From assembly GCA_964416315.1 (NCBI GenBank), contig CAYQDR010000047.1:1-31954 (forward strand): a stretch of DNA of 31,954 bases. Reading direction: 5' to 3'. Below, piece by piece: positions 6,751-15,225 of this stretch. Made by a program: the position numbers and the translations under genes. Every line of letters starts with the position of its first letter. Position 1 is the stretch's first letter. This stretch comes from CAYQDR01 sp964416315 (GTDB taxonomy: Bacteria > Methylomirabilota > Methylomirabilia > Rokubacteriales > DASRDR01). The notes under the pieces are model-generated. The model saw only the letters and a list, made by a program, of their open reading frames with translations. It was not told the origin of the DNA and ran no database searches.

Positions 6751-8847
6751 TCAGGCGTGTGAGATCGCGTCGTCCCGGCCGCGGCCCACGACGACGAGCG
6801 CGTCGACCGCGACCACCTGGGTGCCGTTGACGATCACGGGATTCAGATCCAGCTCCAGGACCTCCGGGTGGTCGGCCAGGAGGTCGCCGACCGCCACGAC
6901 GAGCGCGGCAAGCGCCCGCTCGTCGGCCGGTGGCCCGCCCCGAAAGCCCCGGAGGAGCGCCCCCTTGCGGCCCTCCCGCAGCATCGCGACCGCCTCATCA
7001 TACCCGAGCGGCGCCAGGCGAAGCGAGACCTCGCGGAGGAGCTCCGCCAGGATGCCGCCGAGCCCGACGACGAGCGTCGGGCCGAAGGTGGGGTCGCGGC
7101 GGCCCCCGACGAGCAGCTCGACCCCCGGGGACATGCGCTCTTGCACGATCACGCGGGGATCGCCGAAGCGCGATGCGAGTGCCCGGCACCCCTCGGCCAG
7201 CGCCTCGGGGCCCCCGACGTCGAGGACCACCCCGCCCGCCTCGGTCTTGTGGAGCACCCCGGCCGCCGCGGTCTTCAGCACGACCGGATAGCCGAGCTTC
7301 TGCCCCGCCTCGAGGGCGGCCTCGACCGAGTCCACGAGCGCCTCGCGGGCGAACGGGACGCCGTAGTGCTCGAGGATGGCCCGGCTCGCCCCGTGCTCGA
7401 GCGGCCCCTCGGCCCCGGCCAGGCGCGCGGCCAGCTCCGCGGGGAGCGCGCGCGGCGCCCGGGCCCGGGGCGCCCCCGCGGACGGCCGGGCGCGCGCCGC
7501 GGCGTGCGCCACCAGCGCCCGGTAGGCCCGCACCGCGCGCTCGGGCGTCGGGAAGCTCGGGATGCCGGCCGCCCGGAGGTGCCGGTCCACCTCGGGCGTG
7601 TCCACCGTGCAGGCGACGACCGGCTTCCCCGTCGCGGCCTGCGCCCGGGCGACGGCCTCGCCGTACTCGGCCCGGTCGAGCCCGACGTCGATCGCGACGG
7701 CGCCCGCGACCTCGGCCGCCTCGATGACCAGCCCCACGGCGGGCGCGAAGCCCGCGGGCTCCATCTGCGGCGTCATGTCCACGGGATTCGCGTCCGCGCC
7801 GAAGGCGGGGAGGTGCGCGCGCAGCCGGCGGCGGAGCGCCTCGGGGAGCGCCGGGACGCGGAGCCCCACCGCCTCGGCCGCGTCCGCGGCGATCACGGAC
7901 GGCCCGCCGGAGACGGTCAGGATCGCGAGCGCGTCGCCGAGCGGCAGCCGTCCCGCGTGGGCGTCGAGCGCGGCGACCGCGTCGAAGAACTCCTCGGTCT
8001 CCTCGGCCACGACGATCCCCGCCGCCGCGAAGGCCGCCCGGTAGGTCGCGTACGTCCCCGCGAGCGAGCCCGTGTGGGAGCCGGCCGCGCGCCGCCCCGC
8101 CTCGCCGCGCCCCGCCTTGAAGGCGACGACCGGCTTCAGGCCCGTCGCCCGCCGCGCCGCCGCGACGAAGGCGGGCCCATCACGCACGCCCTCGACGAAG
8201 AGCGCGACGACCCGCGTCTCGGGGTCCGTCGCGAGCCACTCCAGGCCCTCGGCGAACCCCAGGTCGGCCTGGTTGCCGATCGAGAGGAACTTCGCCACGC
8301 CGAGCCACCGCGCCCGCGCCTCGCGAAAGAAGAGGCCCCCGTAGGCGCCGCTCTGGGAGACGAAGGAGATGCCGCCGGGCGTCCGCGGCACCTCCCAGAA
8401 GTAGGAGCCGTTGAGCCGGCCCGGGAGGTTCACGACGCCCATGCAGTTCGGCCCGACGATCCGCATCCCGGTCGCGCGCGCGATCGCCGCGAGCTCGCGC
8501 TGGACGGCCTGGCCGGCCTCGCCGGTCTCGCCGAACCCCGACGCGAGCACGACGGCCGCGCGGCAGCCGCGGTCCCCGAGGGCGCGGACAGCCTCGACGA
8601 CCGCGCCGGCCGGCAGGCTCACGAGCGCGAGGTCGAGCCCGGCGGGGAGATCGGCGACGCGCGGGACGCACCGGACGCCCAGGATCGTCCCGCCGCTCGG
8701 GTTCACCGGGAAGACCTCGCCGGCGAACCCACCCGCCAGCACGTTCTCGAGGAGCCGGTGGCCGAGCTTCTCCGGGCTCCGCGACGCGCCGAGGACGGCC
8801 AGGCGGCGCGGCGCGAAGAGTGGCGTCAGGTCGGCGGTCGCCGCCAT
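6751..8847 (-). CDS. Acyl-CoA synthetase, ADP-forming (fused alpha-beta)
   Basis: A 698-residue enzyme that would interconvert acyl-CoA + ADP + Pi with acid + CoA + ATP. Domains in order: CoA-binding Rossmann (about 8-130, AVLGASRSPEKLG at the start), succinyl-CoA-ligase-like domains (about 155-440) with GPNCMGV at 132-138 and the phosphohistidine motif SHTGSLAG (His258), and a C-terminal ATP-grasp domain (about 475-698, LGYPVVLKTAAAGVLHKTEAGG). ATG at 8847 overlaps the end of the MmgE/PrpD gene by about 20 nt. Single-chain architecture as in archaeal and bacterial ACD enzymes. It could conserve energy at the end of an acid degradation pathway. Confidence 0.9.
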   Translation of the reverse strand: MAATADLTPLFAPRRLAVLGASRSPEKLGHRLLENVLAGGFAGEVFPVNPSGGTILGVRCVPRVADLPAGLDLALVSLPAGAVVEAVRALGDRGCRAAVVLASGFGETGEAGQAVQRELAAIARATGMRIVGPNCMGVVNLPGRLNGSYFWEVPRTPGGISFVSQSGAYGGLFFREARARWLGVAKFLSIGNQADLGFAEGLEWLATDPETRVVALFVEGVRDGPAFVAAARRATGLKPVVAFKAGRGEAGRRAAGSHTGSLAGTYATYRAAFAAAGIVVAEETEEFFDAVAALDAHAGRLPLGDALAILTVSGGPSVIAADAAEAVGLRVPALPEALRRRLRAHLPAFGADANPVDMTPQMEPAGFAPAVGLVIEAAEVAGAVAIDVGLDRAEYGEAVARAQAATGKPVVACTVDTPEVDRHLRAAGIPSFPTPERAVRAYRALVAHAAARARPSAGAPRARAPRALPAELAARLAGAEGPLEHGASRAILEHYGVPFAREALVDSVEAALEAGQKLGYPVVLKTAAAGVLHKTEAGGVVLDVGGPEALAEGCRALASRFGDPRVIVQERMSPGVELLVGGRRDPTFGPTLVVGLGGILAELLREVSLRLAPLGYDEAVAMLREGRKGALLRGFRGGPPADERALAALVVAVGDLLADHPEVLELDLNPVIVNGTQVVAVDALVVVGRGRDDAISHA

Positions 8848-10163
8848 GGGGCGCCGCCCAGCTCCGCGACGCGGTCGAGGTCCTCGAGGCGCTCGATGGC
8901 GGCGGCGAGCCGCTCCGCCTCGGCCTCCCCGAGCCGGGGTGCGACGAGCCGCCGGAACTTCTCCCGGATGTCGCGGCGCGTGGCCTCGGGGTCCCGGTCG
9001 GCGAGGAGATCCACGGCGCGCTCCCGCGCGGCGCCGCCGGCCAGCCGGACCACGACGCGCGCCCGCGTCTCGTCGAAGCCCGGGTTGGGCCGGAGCGCGA
9101 CGCGCGCCGCGAGGGCCCGCACCGCTGGGTCGCCGACCGCGACGTCGGCGAAGTCCTCCTCCCGGACGTGGCCGCGGAGGAGCGCCGCCGCGGCACAGTA
9201 CGTCATGCTGAACTTGCCGCCGAGGCCCGTCCGCGGCTCGCGCTGGTCCGCAACCTGGAGCGTCGTCGGGCAGATCTCGAGCTCCACCGCCTCGACGGCG
9301 TCCGGGTCGAGCCCGGGCTGGAGCGCGAGGAGGCCCGCGACCGACGCGTGGGTGGCGAAGCAGCAGGGGTAGCGCTTGAAGATCAGCTCCGTGACGGTCC
9401 AGCGCTGGCCGAGGCCGTCGACCAGCCGCTCGGGGGCCCAGGTGGATGACAGCCGCCGCGCGAATCCCTCGCCATCGAGGAGGCCGCGCGGCGCAGTCAT
9501 CCCGGCCTCGGCCGCGAGCGCCGCGCGGAGCGCGTCCGCGGCGGCGCAGCCGACCTGGAAGGGCTTGGCCATGCTCCCGAACGACTCGTGGATCCCGGCG
9601 AGCTGGGCCCCGGCGAGCCCGACCGCGGCGTCGAGGCGGGCGGCGTCGAGGCCGAGGAGCCGCCCGATCGCGGCCGCGCCGCCCAGGCGGCCGAGGGTCG
9701 TCGTGGCGTGCCAGCCCGCCCGGTAGTGGGCGGGGGCGAGCGCGCGTGCCGCGCGTGACGCGACCTCGACGCCGACGACGAAGGCCGTCAGCAGTTCGCG
9801 CCCACCGAGTCCGCGCGCCTCCGCGGCCGCGAGGAGCCCCGGCAGGATCGGCGCCGTGAGGTGGCCCGGGAGCGCGAGGGTCACGTCGTCGTAGTCGAGG
9901 GCGTGGGCGGCCGTACCGTTGAGGAGCGTGGCGGTCAAGGGCGAGGCCGTGAGCCCCGTGCCGAGGACGGACGCCGGGCCGTGGAACGGCTCGCGAAGCG
10001 CTTCCCGGAGGATGCGTGCGACGGGCTCCTCCGCCCCCGCCACCGTGACCCCCCACCAGTCGAGGACCGCGACGCGCGCGACCTCGACCGCCGGCTTCGG
10101 GAGATCCTCGTAGCGCGTCCCGGCGGCGAAACAGATCAGCGTCGTGCCGGGCGAGCTAGCCAT
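8826..10163 (-). CDS. MmgE/PrpD family protein
   Basis: A 445-residue protein of the MmgE/PrpD family (2-methylcitrate dehydratase, cis-aconitate decarboxylase and relatives). The all-helical N-terminal half carries DWWGVTVAGAEEPVARIL and the typical NGTAAHALDYDD segment (about 100), followed by the GCAAADALRAALAAEAG region. Size is normal for the family. In environmental genomes these proteins often lie beside CoA ligases and importers with unknown substrates, as here. ATG at 10163 lies 8 nt inside the end of the VOC gene; the stop overlaps the synthetase start. A lyase or isomerase acting on a carboxylic acid is inferred. Confidence 0.9.
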   Translation of the reverse strand: MASSPGTTLICFAAGTRYEDLPKPAVEVARVAVLDWWGVTVAGAEEPVARILREALREPFHGPASVLGTGLTASPLTATLLNGTAAHALDYDDVTLALPGHLTAPILPGLLAAAEARGLGGRELLTAFVVGVEVASRAARALAPAHYRAGWHATTTLGRLGGAAAIGRLLGLDAARLDAAVGLAGAQLAGIHESFGSMAKPFQVGCAAADALRAALAAEAGMTAPRGLLDGEGFARRLSSTWAPERLVDGLGQRWTVTELIFKRYPCCFATHASVAGLLALQPGLDPDAVEAVELEICPTTLQVADQREPRTGLGGKFSMTYCAAAALLRGHVREEDFADVAVGDPAVRALAARVALRPNPGFDETRARVVVRLAGGAARERAVDLLADRDPEATRRDIREKFRRLVAPRLGEAEAERLAAAIERLEDLDRVAELGGAPWRRPPT

Positions 10164-10692
10164 GCTGGCCCATTTGCCTGACGAACTCCTCCGCCCGCTT
10201 CCGCTGCTGGGCGGTCGTCAGGGTCTCCTTGTGCGTCGCGAGCCCCCACTCGTGGCCGAAGGGATCGGTGACCTTCGAGTACCGATCGCCCCAGAACATG
10301 TCGGCGGGCGGCATCTTCGCCTGCGCCCCCGCCTCCACGGCCCGCCTGAACGCCGCGTCCACGTCCCGGACGTAGATGTGGAGCGAGCCGGTCGCACCGC
10401 CGAGCGTCTGGGGCGCGCGCGGCCCGGGCCCCATCTCCGGGAACTCGTCCGCGACGAAGACGATCGAGTCGCCGATCCGGAGCTCCGCGTGCATGATGCC
10501 CTGGCCGCCGGGGCCCGGCATGCGCATCAGTTCCCGTGCCCCGAGAGCCCGCTTGTAGAACTCGAGGGCCTGCGCGGCCCCTCGCACCGTGAGCTGGGCG
10601 GTGACGCTGTGGAAGCCCGCGGGAATCGGCGGGACGGCCTTCTTCGCCTTGGCCCGCGCCTTCGTGCGCTTCGCCTTCGTCGCTCGCTTCAT
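10156..10692 (-). CDS. VOC (glyoxalase/PhnB-like) family protein with a Lys/Ala-rich N-terminal tail
   Basis: A 178-residue protein. Residues 1-19 are a very basic tail (MKRATKAKRTKARAKAKKA). The rest is a glyoxalase/bleomycin-resistance fold of the PhnB-like type: LTVRGAAQALEFYKRALGA, MHAELRIGDS, LHIYVRDVDAAFRRAVEAGA and VTDPFGHEWGLATH. The final GHEWGLATH motif is characteristic of this group. Members are usually metal-dependent isomerases or lyases, or have no known activity. ATG at 10692 overlaps the TGA of the PaaK-like gene (ATGA), with AAAGGA upstream. The basic tail is a possible nucleic-acid or membrane contact. Confidence 0.88.
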   Translation of the reverse strand: MKRATKAKRTKARAKAKKAVPPIPAGFHSVTAQLTVRGAAQALEFYKRALGARELMRMPGPGGQGIMHAELRIGDSIVFVADEFPEMGPGPRAPQTLGGATGSLHIYVRDVDAAFRRAVEAGAQAKMPPADMFWGDRYSKVTDPFGHEWGLATHKETLTTAQQRKRAEEFVRQMGQHG

Positions 10693-12014
10693 GACGTTCG
10701 TCCTTTCTCGGCGGCGGCTCGGTCGCGCCGGCCCTTCCGGTTGTCCACCACGCGCACGGCCTTTCCCTGCGGTCGCGGGATCTCGCCGGGTCCGAGCCGC
10801 CGGACCTCGGGGCTGAGCCCGAGGAAGTCGCGCAGCTCGCGCCGGAGCCGCTCTTCGGCGCCCCCGTCGAACTCGGGTCCCGCCTCCACGCAGAGCGCCA
10901 TGCGCTCGCCCCCCTCGCCGGTTTCGAGAAGGATCTGGTACTCGTGGTCGAGCCCCGTCTGACGCAGCAGGATCTGCTCCACCTGGCGCGGGTAGAAGTT
11001 GATGCCCTTGAAGATCACCATGTCGTCGGTCCGGCCCTGGAGCCGGTCCAGCCGCACGCTCGTCCGCCCGCAGCCGCACCGCTCGCGCGAGCGGATCCGC
11101 GTGAGGTCGCGCGTCCGGTACCGGATCAGCGGGAGTCCCTGGCGGGTGAGCGTCGTCACGACCAGCTCGCCGACCCCGCCATCGGGCAGGACCCCTCCGG
11201 TCGTCGGGTCCACGACCTCGGCCAGGTAGTGGTCATCCCAGACGTGGATCCCGTCCCGGGCCGGGCAGTCGATCCCCATCCCGGGGCCGCCCGTCTCGGT
11301 CATCCCGATGATGTCGTAGGTGCGGACGCCCATCTCGTCCTCGATCCGCCCACGCAGCTCGTCCGACCACATCTCCGAGCCGAGGATCGCAATGCGGAGC
11401 CGGGTCTTGCGGAAGTCGAACCCCTCCTGGCGGGCGACCTCGATCAGCCGCAGCGGGTAGGTCGCGATGCCCGTCAGGACCGTAGCGCCGAGGTCGCGGA
11501 GAAGCTGGAGCTGGAAGAGCGTCCGGCCCGGTCCGATCGGAATCACCATCGCGCCGAGCGCCTCGGCGCCGTAGTGGAAGCCGAACCCCCCCGTGAAGAG
11601 GCCGAAGGACGGCGTGATCTGGATGACGTCCGTGGCCGTGACGGTGGCCGCCACGTACGAGCGGGCCATGACCTCCCGCCACTGCTGGACGTCCGCCGCG
11701 GTGTACGGGTTGACGATCGGCGCCCCCGTCGTGCCCGAGGACATGTGGATCCGGAGGACCGGCTCGGGCCCGACGCAGGCCATGCCATATGGATAGGCGT
11801 CGCGGAGGCGCTCTTTCGCGAGGAACGGCAGCGCCTGGAGGTCGCGCAGCGCCACGAGGTCCTGCGGCGCGATCTTCCCGAGGTGCCGATGGTAGTCGGG
11901 GTTGTGGGCGGCGATCCGCGCGACCGTCGAGCGCAGGCGCTCGAGCTGGAGCGCCTCGAGGGCCTCGCGCCCCCGCGTCTCCTCGAAAGGCTGGAACATC
12001 GCGGTGGGCTTCAC
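10689..12014 (-). CDS. Phenylacetate-CoA ligase (PaaK)-type acyl-CoA ligase
   Basis: A 441-residue AMP-forming acyl/aryl-CoA ligase of the PaaK family. The P-loop is SSGTTGAP at 92-99. ITPSFGLFTGGFGFHYG and the MTETGGPG adenylate motif follow, then GCGRT and the hinge/C-terminal lobe at GRTDDMVIFKGINFYPRQVE. GTG at 12014 with an AGGGG ribosome site. First gene of a long minus-strand operon that includes MmgE/PrpD, the ADP-forming synthetase and an importer, so it probably activates the imported acid. Phenylacetate itself is not supported by any paa neighbour. Confidence 0.9.
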   Translation of the reverse strand: MKPTAMFQPFEETRGREALEALQLERLRSTVARIAAHNPDYHRHLGKIAPQDLVALRDLQALPFLAKERLRDAYPYGMACVGPEPVLRIHMSSGTTGAPIVNPYTAADVQQWREVMARSYVAATVTATDVIQITPSFGLFTGGFGFHYGAEALGAMVIPIGPGRTLFQLQLLRDLGATVLTGIATYPLRLIEVARQEGFDFRKTRLRIAILGSEMWSDELRGRIEDEMGVRTYDIIGMTETGGPGMGIDCPARDGIHVWDDHYLAEVVDPTTGGVLPDGGVGELVVTTLTRQGLPLIRYRTRDLTRIRSRERCGCGRTSVRLDRLQGRTDDMVIFKGINFYPRQVEQILLRQTGLDHEYQILLETGEGGERMALCVEAGPEFDGGAEERLRRELRDFLGLSPEVRRLGPGEIPRPQGKAVRVVDNRKGRRDRAAAEKGRTS

Positions 12015-12395
12015 GGCGCCCCTATTCTATGCCAGGACTGCCCGCGGCGGCCCGGGGGCCCGCCGCCGGGGCGCCGCGGCCGACTCGCCCGAATCCCGCC
12101 AGATCGACCCTCGGGCCGGCCGCGGGATCTCAGCGGCGCCGCGTTCTCCACGGGCACGCCCCGCGCTATTCGGTGGCACGACACGGCGTATTGCCGAGGC
12201 TGGACGCGTGAAGTATCGTGGCACCGACCGAAGGGGGAACGCATCCATGGTCACCCTTCAGGTAGTGACCCCAGTCTGGTAGCCACCAGCGACGGGCATC
12301 CTGGACACTCGAGGTTTCACCGTCCGCGAGATGCCGCTGACCGCGAGCGTGAGCTGGACATCAACGTTGTCGATGAGCGCGTGACGAGGACGGCC
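12015..12395. other. Divergent intergenic region without a gene
   Basis: 380 bp between the minus-strand PaaK-like gene and the plus-strand hydrolase. The left half is extremely GC-rich with short G/C palindromes; the right half is less so. A possible minus-strand -10 (TAGAAT, complement of 12024-12029) lies about 10 nt before the PaaK-like start, without a clear -35. GAGGA near 12384 can serve the hydrolase as ribosome site. I see no convincing protein or RNA gene. Confidence 0.5.
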
Positions 12396-13214
12396 ATGCC
12401 CCACGAGAAGGTGACGGACTTCGTTGTCGCGAACGGGGCGAGGCTCTACTACGAAAGACAGGGGACTGGTCAATTGCTGCTCTTCATCGCGGGATCGACC
12501 GGCGACGCCGGGAACTTCACCCGGGCGGCCGACCTGCTGGCCGACGAGTTCACCGTGGTGACCTATGATCGCCGGGGGAATTCCAGGAGCGAACGTCCGG
12601 CGGGATGGACGACGACCTCGATCTCCGAGCAGGCCGATGACGCCGCCGCCATGATCCGAGCGCTTGGGCTTGAGCCCGCAGTGGTCTTCGGCGCGAGCGC
12701 CGGTGGGCCGATCGCGCTCGATCTGATCATCAGGCACCCGCGCCTCGTCCGCGCTGGGATTCTCCAAGACCCGGCGATCTTTTCCGTCCTCTCCGACCCC
12801 GCTGCGACCCTGGCACCACGGCGCGCGCTGGTCGAGGAAGCGCTCAAAACAAAGGGGCCGCGCGGAGCGATCGAGGCGCTCATGCGCTACCTTAACGATG
12901 ACGGCGTCCTGACGGCGATTCCTCCCGATATCCTCGAGCGAATGCTGGGTAACGCCGATACGATTCTCAACGTCGAAAGCCCTGGGTTTGCCGGCTGGCG
13001 GCCGAGGAGCGAAGATCTCGCCGCGCTCAAGGTGCCCGTCGTGCTGATGATCGCGCGTGAGACGCTGCCGGTTTACCGGCAAGCGATGGACTGGCTGGCG
13101 CGCGAGATCAAGGTCGAGCCCATTACAGTTCCGGGGCGGCATGCGTTCTATTACTACCGCCCGCAGGATCTCGCCGACGTGCTTCGTCCGATTCTGCGTC
13201 GCTTGACGAACTGA
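12396..13214 (+). CDS. Alpha/beta hydrolase
   Basis: A 272-residue cytosolic alpha/beta hydrolase. The oxyanion region is LLFIAGSTGDAGNF, then YDRRGNSRSE (about 58-66), nucleophile elbow GASAGG (Ser101) and the C-terminal histidine in PGRHAF (His249). The expected acidic residue after strand 7 may be Glu in MIARETLP. No signal peptide. Members include esterases, haloperoxidase-like enzymes and C-C hydrolases; substrate not readable. Plus strand, unlike nearly all neighbours, and less GC-rich, so probably acquired with the decayed gene downstream. ATG at 12396 is preceded by GAGGA. Confidence 0.88.
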   Translation: MPHEKVTDFVVANGARLYYERQGTGQLLLFIAGSTGDAGNFTRAADLLADEFTVVTYDRRGNSRSERPAGWTTTSISEQADDAAAMIRALGLEPAVVFGASAGGPIALDLIIRHPRLVRAGILQDPAIFSVLSDPAATLAPRRALVEEALKTKGPRGAIEALMRYLNDDGVLTAIPPDILERMLGNADTILNVESPGFAGWRPRSEDLAALKVPVVLMIARETLPVYRQAMDWLAREIKVEPITVPGRHAFYYYRPQDLADVLRPILRRLTN

Positions 13215-13333
13215 AGTGCTGGAAGGCATCTTGCGCGCAGCCAACTCGCCTCTGCAACGAACAGCCTCTGGCCGACGTCGAGCGCCGACGCTGGGCGTCT
13301 TCCCGCCACATTGATCGTCGAAGATGCGCAGAA

Positions 13334-13840
13334 ATGCTGAAGCCAACCGCGATGTTCTTCTGGCGAAAATTGGACCATCCCGGCCACGATAGCTGCCGCC
13401 TCTTCAAGCTTGCCAATGGGTGGCGCCTTGCTGGGGCGGCGGTCTTCTGGGACGACGGGCAGCCGTGGTCATTTTCACTACGAAGTCTCCGCAGACGCGG
13501 CATGGCGAACGCGAAGCGCAGATGTATCCGGTTTCCTTGGCAGGAAGGCTGTCGACCTACGCATCAGAGCGACCGGCCCTGGGCGCTGCGCTGGCAAGTC
13601 AACGGCGTTTCCAAGAAGAGCGTGCGAGGCTGTGTCGACGTCGACCTGGGCTTCACGCCGGCCACGAATATGATTGCCCTGCGTCGCCTGTCGCTGAAGG
13701 TGGGCCAGCGTGCAGAAGCGCCCGCTGCCTACTTGCAGTTTCCCGAGATGCGGCTCGTCATGCTCCCGCAAACCTACCTGCGGATCGGGCGCACCGAATA
13801 CGAATAGGACGCTCCAAGCGTTGGCTATTCTGGAACGCTG
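13334..13840 (+). pseudogene. Decayed glycolipid-binding-family (DUF1089-type) gene
   Basis: Coding sequence recognisable in two frames as one protein of the putative glycolipid-binding family. 13334 to about 13467 encodes FFWRKLDHPGHDSCRLF...NGWRLAGAAVFWDDGQPW. The sequence then continues in the next frame (HFHYEVSADAAWRTRSADV, FLGRKAVDLRI) until about 13585, and returns to the first frame for VRGCVDVDLGFTPATNMIALRRLSL...PETYLR-like text ending TEYE. There a TAG (13805-13807) interrupts what would read YEYDAPSVGYSGTLHV. So there is a +1 and a -1 shift plus a nonsense codon, and the family's C-terminus (GFV..YPGLW type) is absent. Compensating shifts could be assembly errors, but the nonsense codon and lost end argue for decay. 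Confidence 0.75.
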
Positions 13841-13943
13841 CACGTGTTATTTGCCGTTGCCATGATTCCTCTCCTTCTCGGCTTCCCTCCTCGCCCTCCT
13901 GCGCAGACCCGCGTCTCGGCCGAAGTGACCGACCGGGGGCCTG

Positions 13944-14678
13944 TCAGATCCCCCAGCCGCCGCTGACGTGGATGTTGGTCCCCGTGACGTAGCGCGCTTC
14001 CTCCGAGAGGAGGAACCGCGCGGCCGCGACCGCGTCGTCGATGCTCCCCACGTACCCCGCCGGGATCCGGGGGGCCATCGCGTCCAGCTCACTCTTGGGC
14101 GCGCTTCCCGAGTCGATGAACCCCGGCGAGATCGCGTTGACCGTCACCCCGTGCGGCGCGAGCACCCGGGCGAGCGTCCGGACGAGGACCAGAATGCCGG
14201 CCTTGGCGATGTAGTGGGCGGTGACGTTGGGCTGGGCCGTGAGCTGGTCGGCCGTGGCCATGGCGAAGGCGACGATCCGCCCCCACTTCCGCACGGCCAT
14301 CCCCGGCGCGACCGCCCGGGCAAGGTAGAAGACCGGGTGGAGGTTGTTGTCGAACATCTCCCGCCACCCGGCAGGCGTCTCCTTGAGGATGTCCACGCGG
14401 TGGTAGGGCCCGGCGCAGTTCACGAGCGCGTCGATGCGCCCCCAGGCGGTCTCCACCCGGCGGACCAGCCCTTCCGCCGCCCAAGGATCGGAGACGTCCG
14501 CCTGCACGGCGAGCGCGCGGGTCCCGGCCGCCTCGATCGCCGCGTGGGTTTCCGCCGCGGCCTCGGCGCTCGTCCGGTAGCAGAACGCGACCGCCCAGCC
14601 CGCGCGCGCGAGGTCGAGGCCGATTCCCCGCCCGATGCCGCGGGCCCCGCCGGTGATCAAAGCCACGCGGTCCGTCAC
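13944..14678 (-). CDS. Short-chain dehydrogenase/reductase with an atypical active site
   Basis: A 244-residue SDR. Cofactor motif TGGARGIG at 9-16, NCAG at 87-90, YIAK (Tyr156, Lys160) and ISPGFIDSG for the substrate loop. It resembles FabG/3-oxoacyl reductases, but the residue aligned with the catalytic Ser is Met140 (GRIVAFAMATADQ), and three extra residues separate it from the Tyr. Some pteridine reductase/FolM-like SDRs also lack the Ser. GTG at 14678; its GGAGGG ribosome site belongs to the edge of a hairpin repeat. Last gene of the long minus-strand run; substrate unknown. Confidence 0.88.
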   Translation of the reverse strand: MTDRVALITGGARGIGRGIGLDLARAGWAVAFCYRTSAEAAAETHAAIEAAGTRALAVQADVSDPWAAEGLVRRVETAWGRIDALVNCAGPYHRVDILKETPAGWREMFDNNLHPVFYLARAVAPGMAVRKWGRIVAFAMATADQLTAQPNVTAHYIAKAGILVLVRTLARVLAPHGVTVNAISPGFIDSGSAPKSELDAMAPRIPAGYVGSIDDAVAAARFLLSEEARYVTGTNIHVSGGWGI

Positions 14679-14687
14679 CGAATCCCT

Positions 14688-14726
14688 CCCTCACCCCAAC
14701 CCTCTCCCTCCCAAGAGGGAGAGGGG
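14688..14726. repeat. Intergenic hairpin repeat, copy 2
   Basis: Head CCCTCACCCCAA, then a perfect 11-bp stem (14700-14710 CCCTCTCCCTC, 14715-14725 GAGGGAGAGGG) with a CCAA loop. Relative to copy 1 one stem pair has changed on both sides (C:G to T:A), a compensatory change. It lies between the TPR gene stop and the SDR start. Confidence 0.88.
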
Positions 14727-14734
14727 ATTTCTCC

Positions 14735-15220
14735 TCAATTGAGCCGGCCCCGGAGCGTGTGGAGCGCCTTCCGCGCCTCGGGGTCGTTCGGGGCGGCCCG
14801 CACGGCCCCCTCGAACTCCCGGAGGGCCTCCCACCACTTCGCCTGCCGGAGGTAGATCCGCCCGAGGTTCATGTACGGGAACTGCCGCGGCTCGTAGCGT
14901 GGCGCGCGCTTGGCCTTCTCGAGCCACGGGACCGCCTCCTCGAGCTTGTCCTGCTGCATGAGGTAGACCCCGATGTCGTTGTAGGGGTTGCCGAAGTCGG
15001 GGTCCAGCTCGATCGCCCGGAAGCACTCCCGCATCGCCTCCTCGATCCGACCCTGGAAGCTGTACGTCCACCCGAGGTAGGTGTGCGCCTCGGCCGTGGG
15101 GCAGACCTCGATCGAGCGCTTGTAGGTCTCGATGGCCCGCTCGAGGTCGCCGGCCATCTGGAAACGGCAGCCCTCCCGCCAGAGCTCCGCGGCGCGCTTC
15201 GGGGCCTCGGGGTCCGTCAT
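14735..15220 (-). CDS. Tetratricopeptide repeat protein
   Basis: A 161-residue protein made almost wholly of TPR units: AAELWREGCRFQMAGDLERAI (about 9-30), AHTYLGWTYSFQGRIEEAM, NPYNDIGVYLMQQDKLEEAV, FPYMNLGRIYLRQAKWWEAL and a last helix pair. There is no signal peptide or catalytic domain, so it is probably a protein-interaction adaptor. ATG at 15220 follows the TGA of the LLM gene by 5 nt; a GTG overlapping that stop is an alternative. The gene ends just before hairpin repeat copy 2. Confidence 0.88.
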   Translation of the reverse strand: MTDPEAPKRAAELWREGCRFQMAGDLERAIETYKRSIEVCPTAEAHTYLGWTYSFQGRIEEAMRECFRAIELDPDFGNPYNDIGVYLMQQDKLEEAVPWLEKAKRAPRYEPRQFPYMNLGRIYLRQAKWWEALREFEGAVRAAPNDPEARKALHTLRGRLN

Positions 15221-15225
15221 GGCCG

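Noticed and set aside
6868..9372. Very long plus-strand open frame opposite the synthetase and MmgE/PrpD genes
   Set aside because: It is rich in Arg, Pro, Gly and Asp with no recognisable domain. Such antisense frames are a by-product of GC-rich codon usage; the minus-strand proteins have clear motifs.
12247..12282. Short open frame of 11 codons upstream of the plus-strand hydrolase
   Set aside because: Too short, no ribosome site, no recognisable leader-peptide feature such as a run of one amino acid.
13215..13333. Possible gene fragment between the hydrolase and the glycolipid-binding pseudogene
   Set aside because: About 120 bp with no frame resembling a known protein; treated as spacer.
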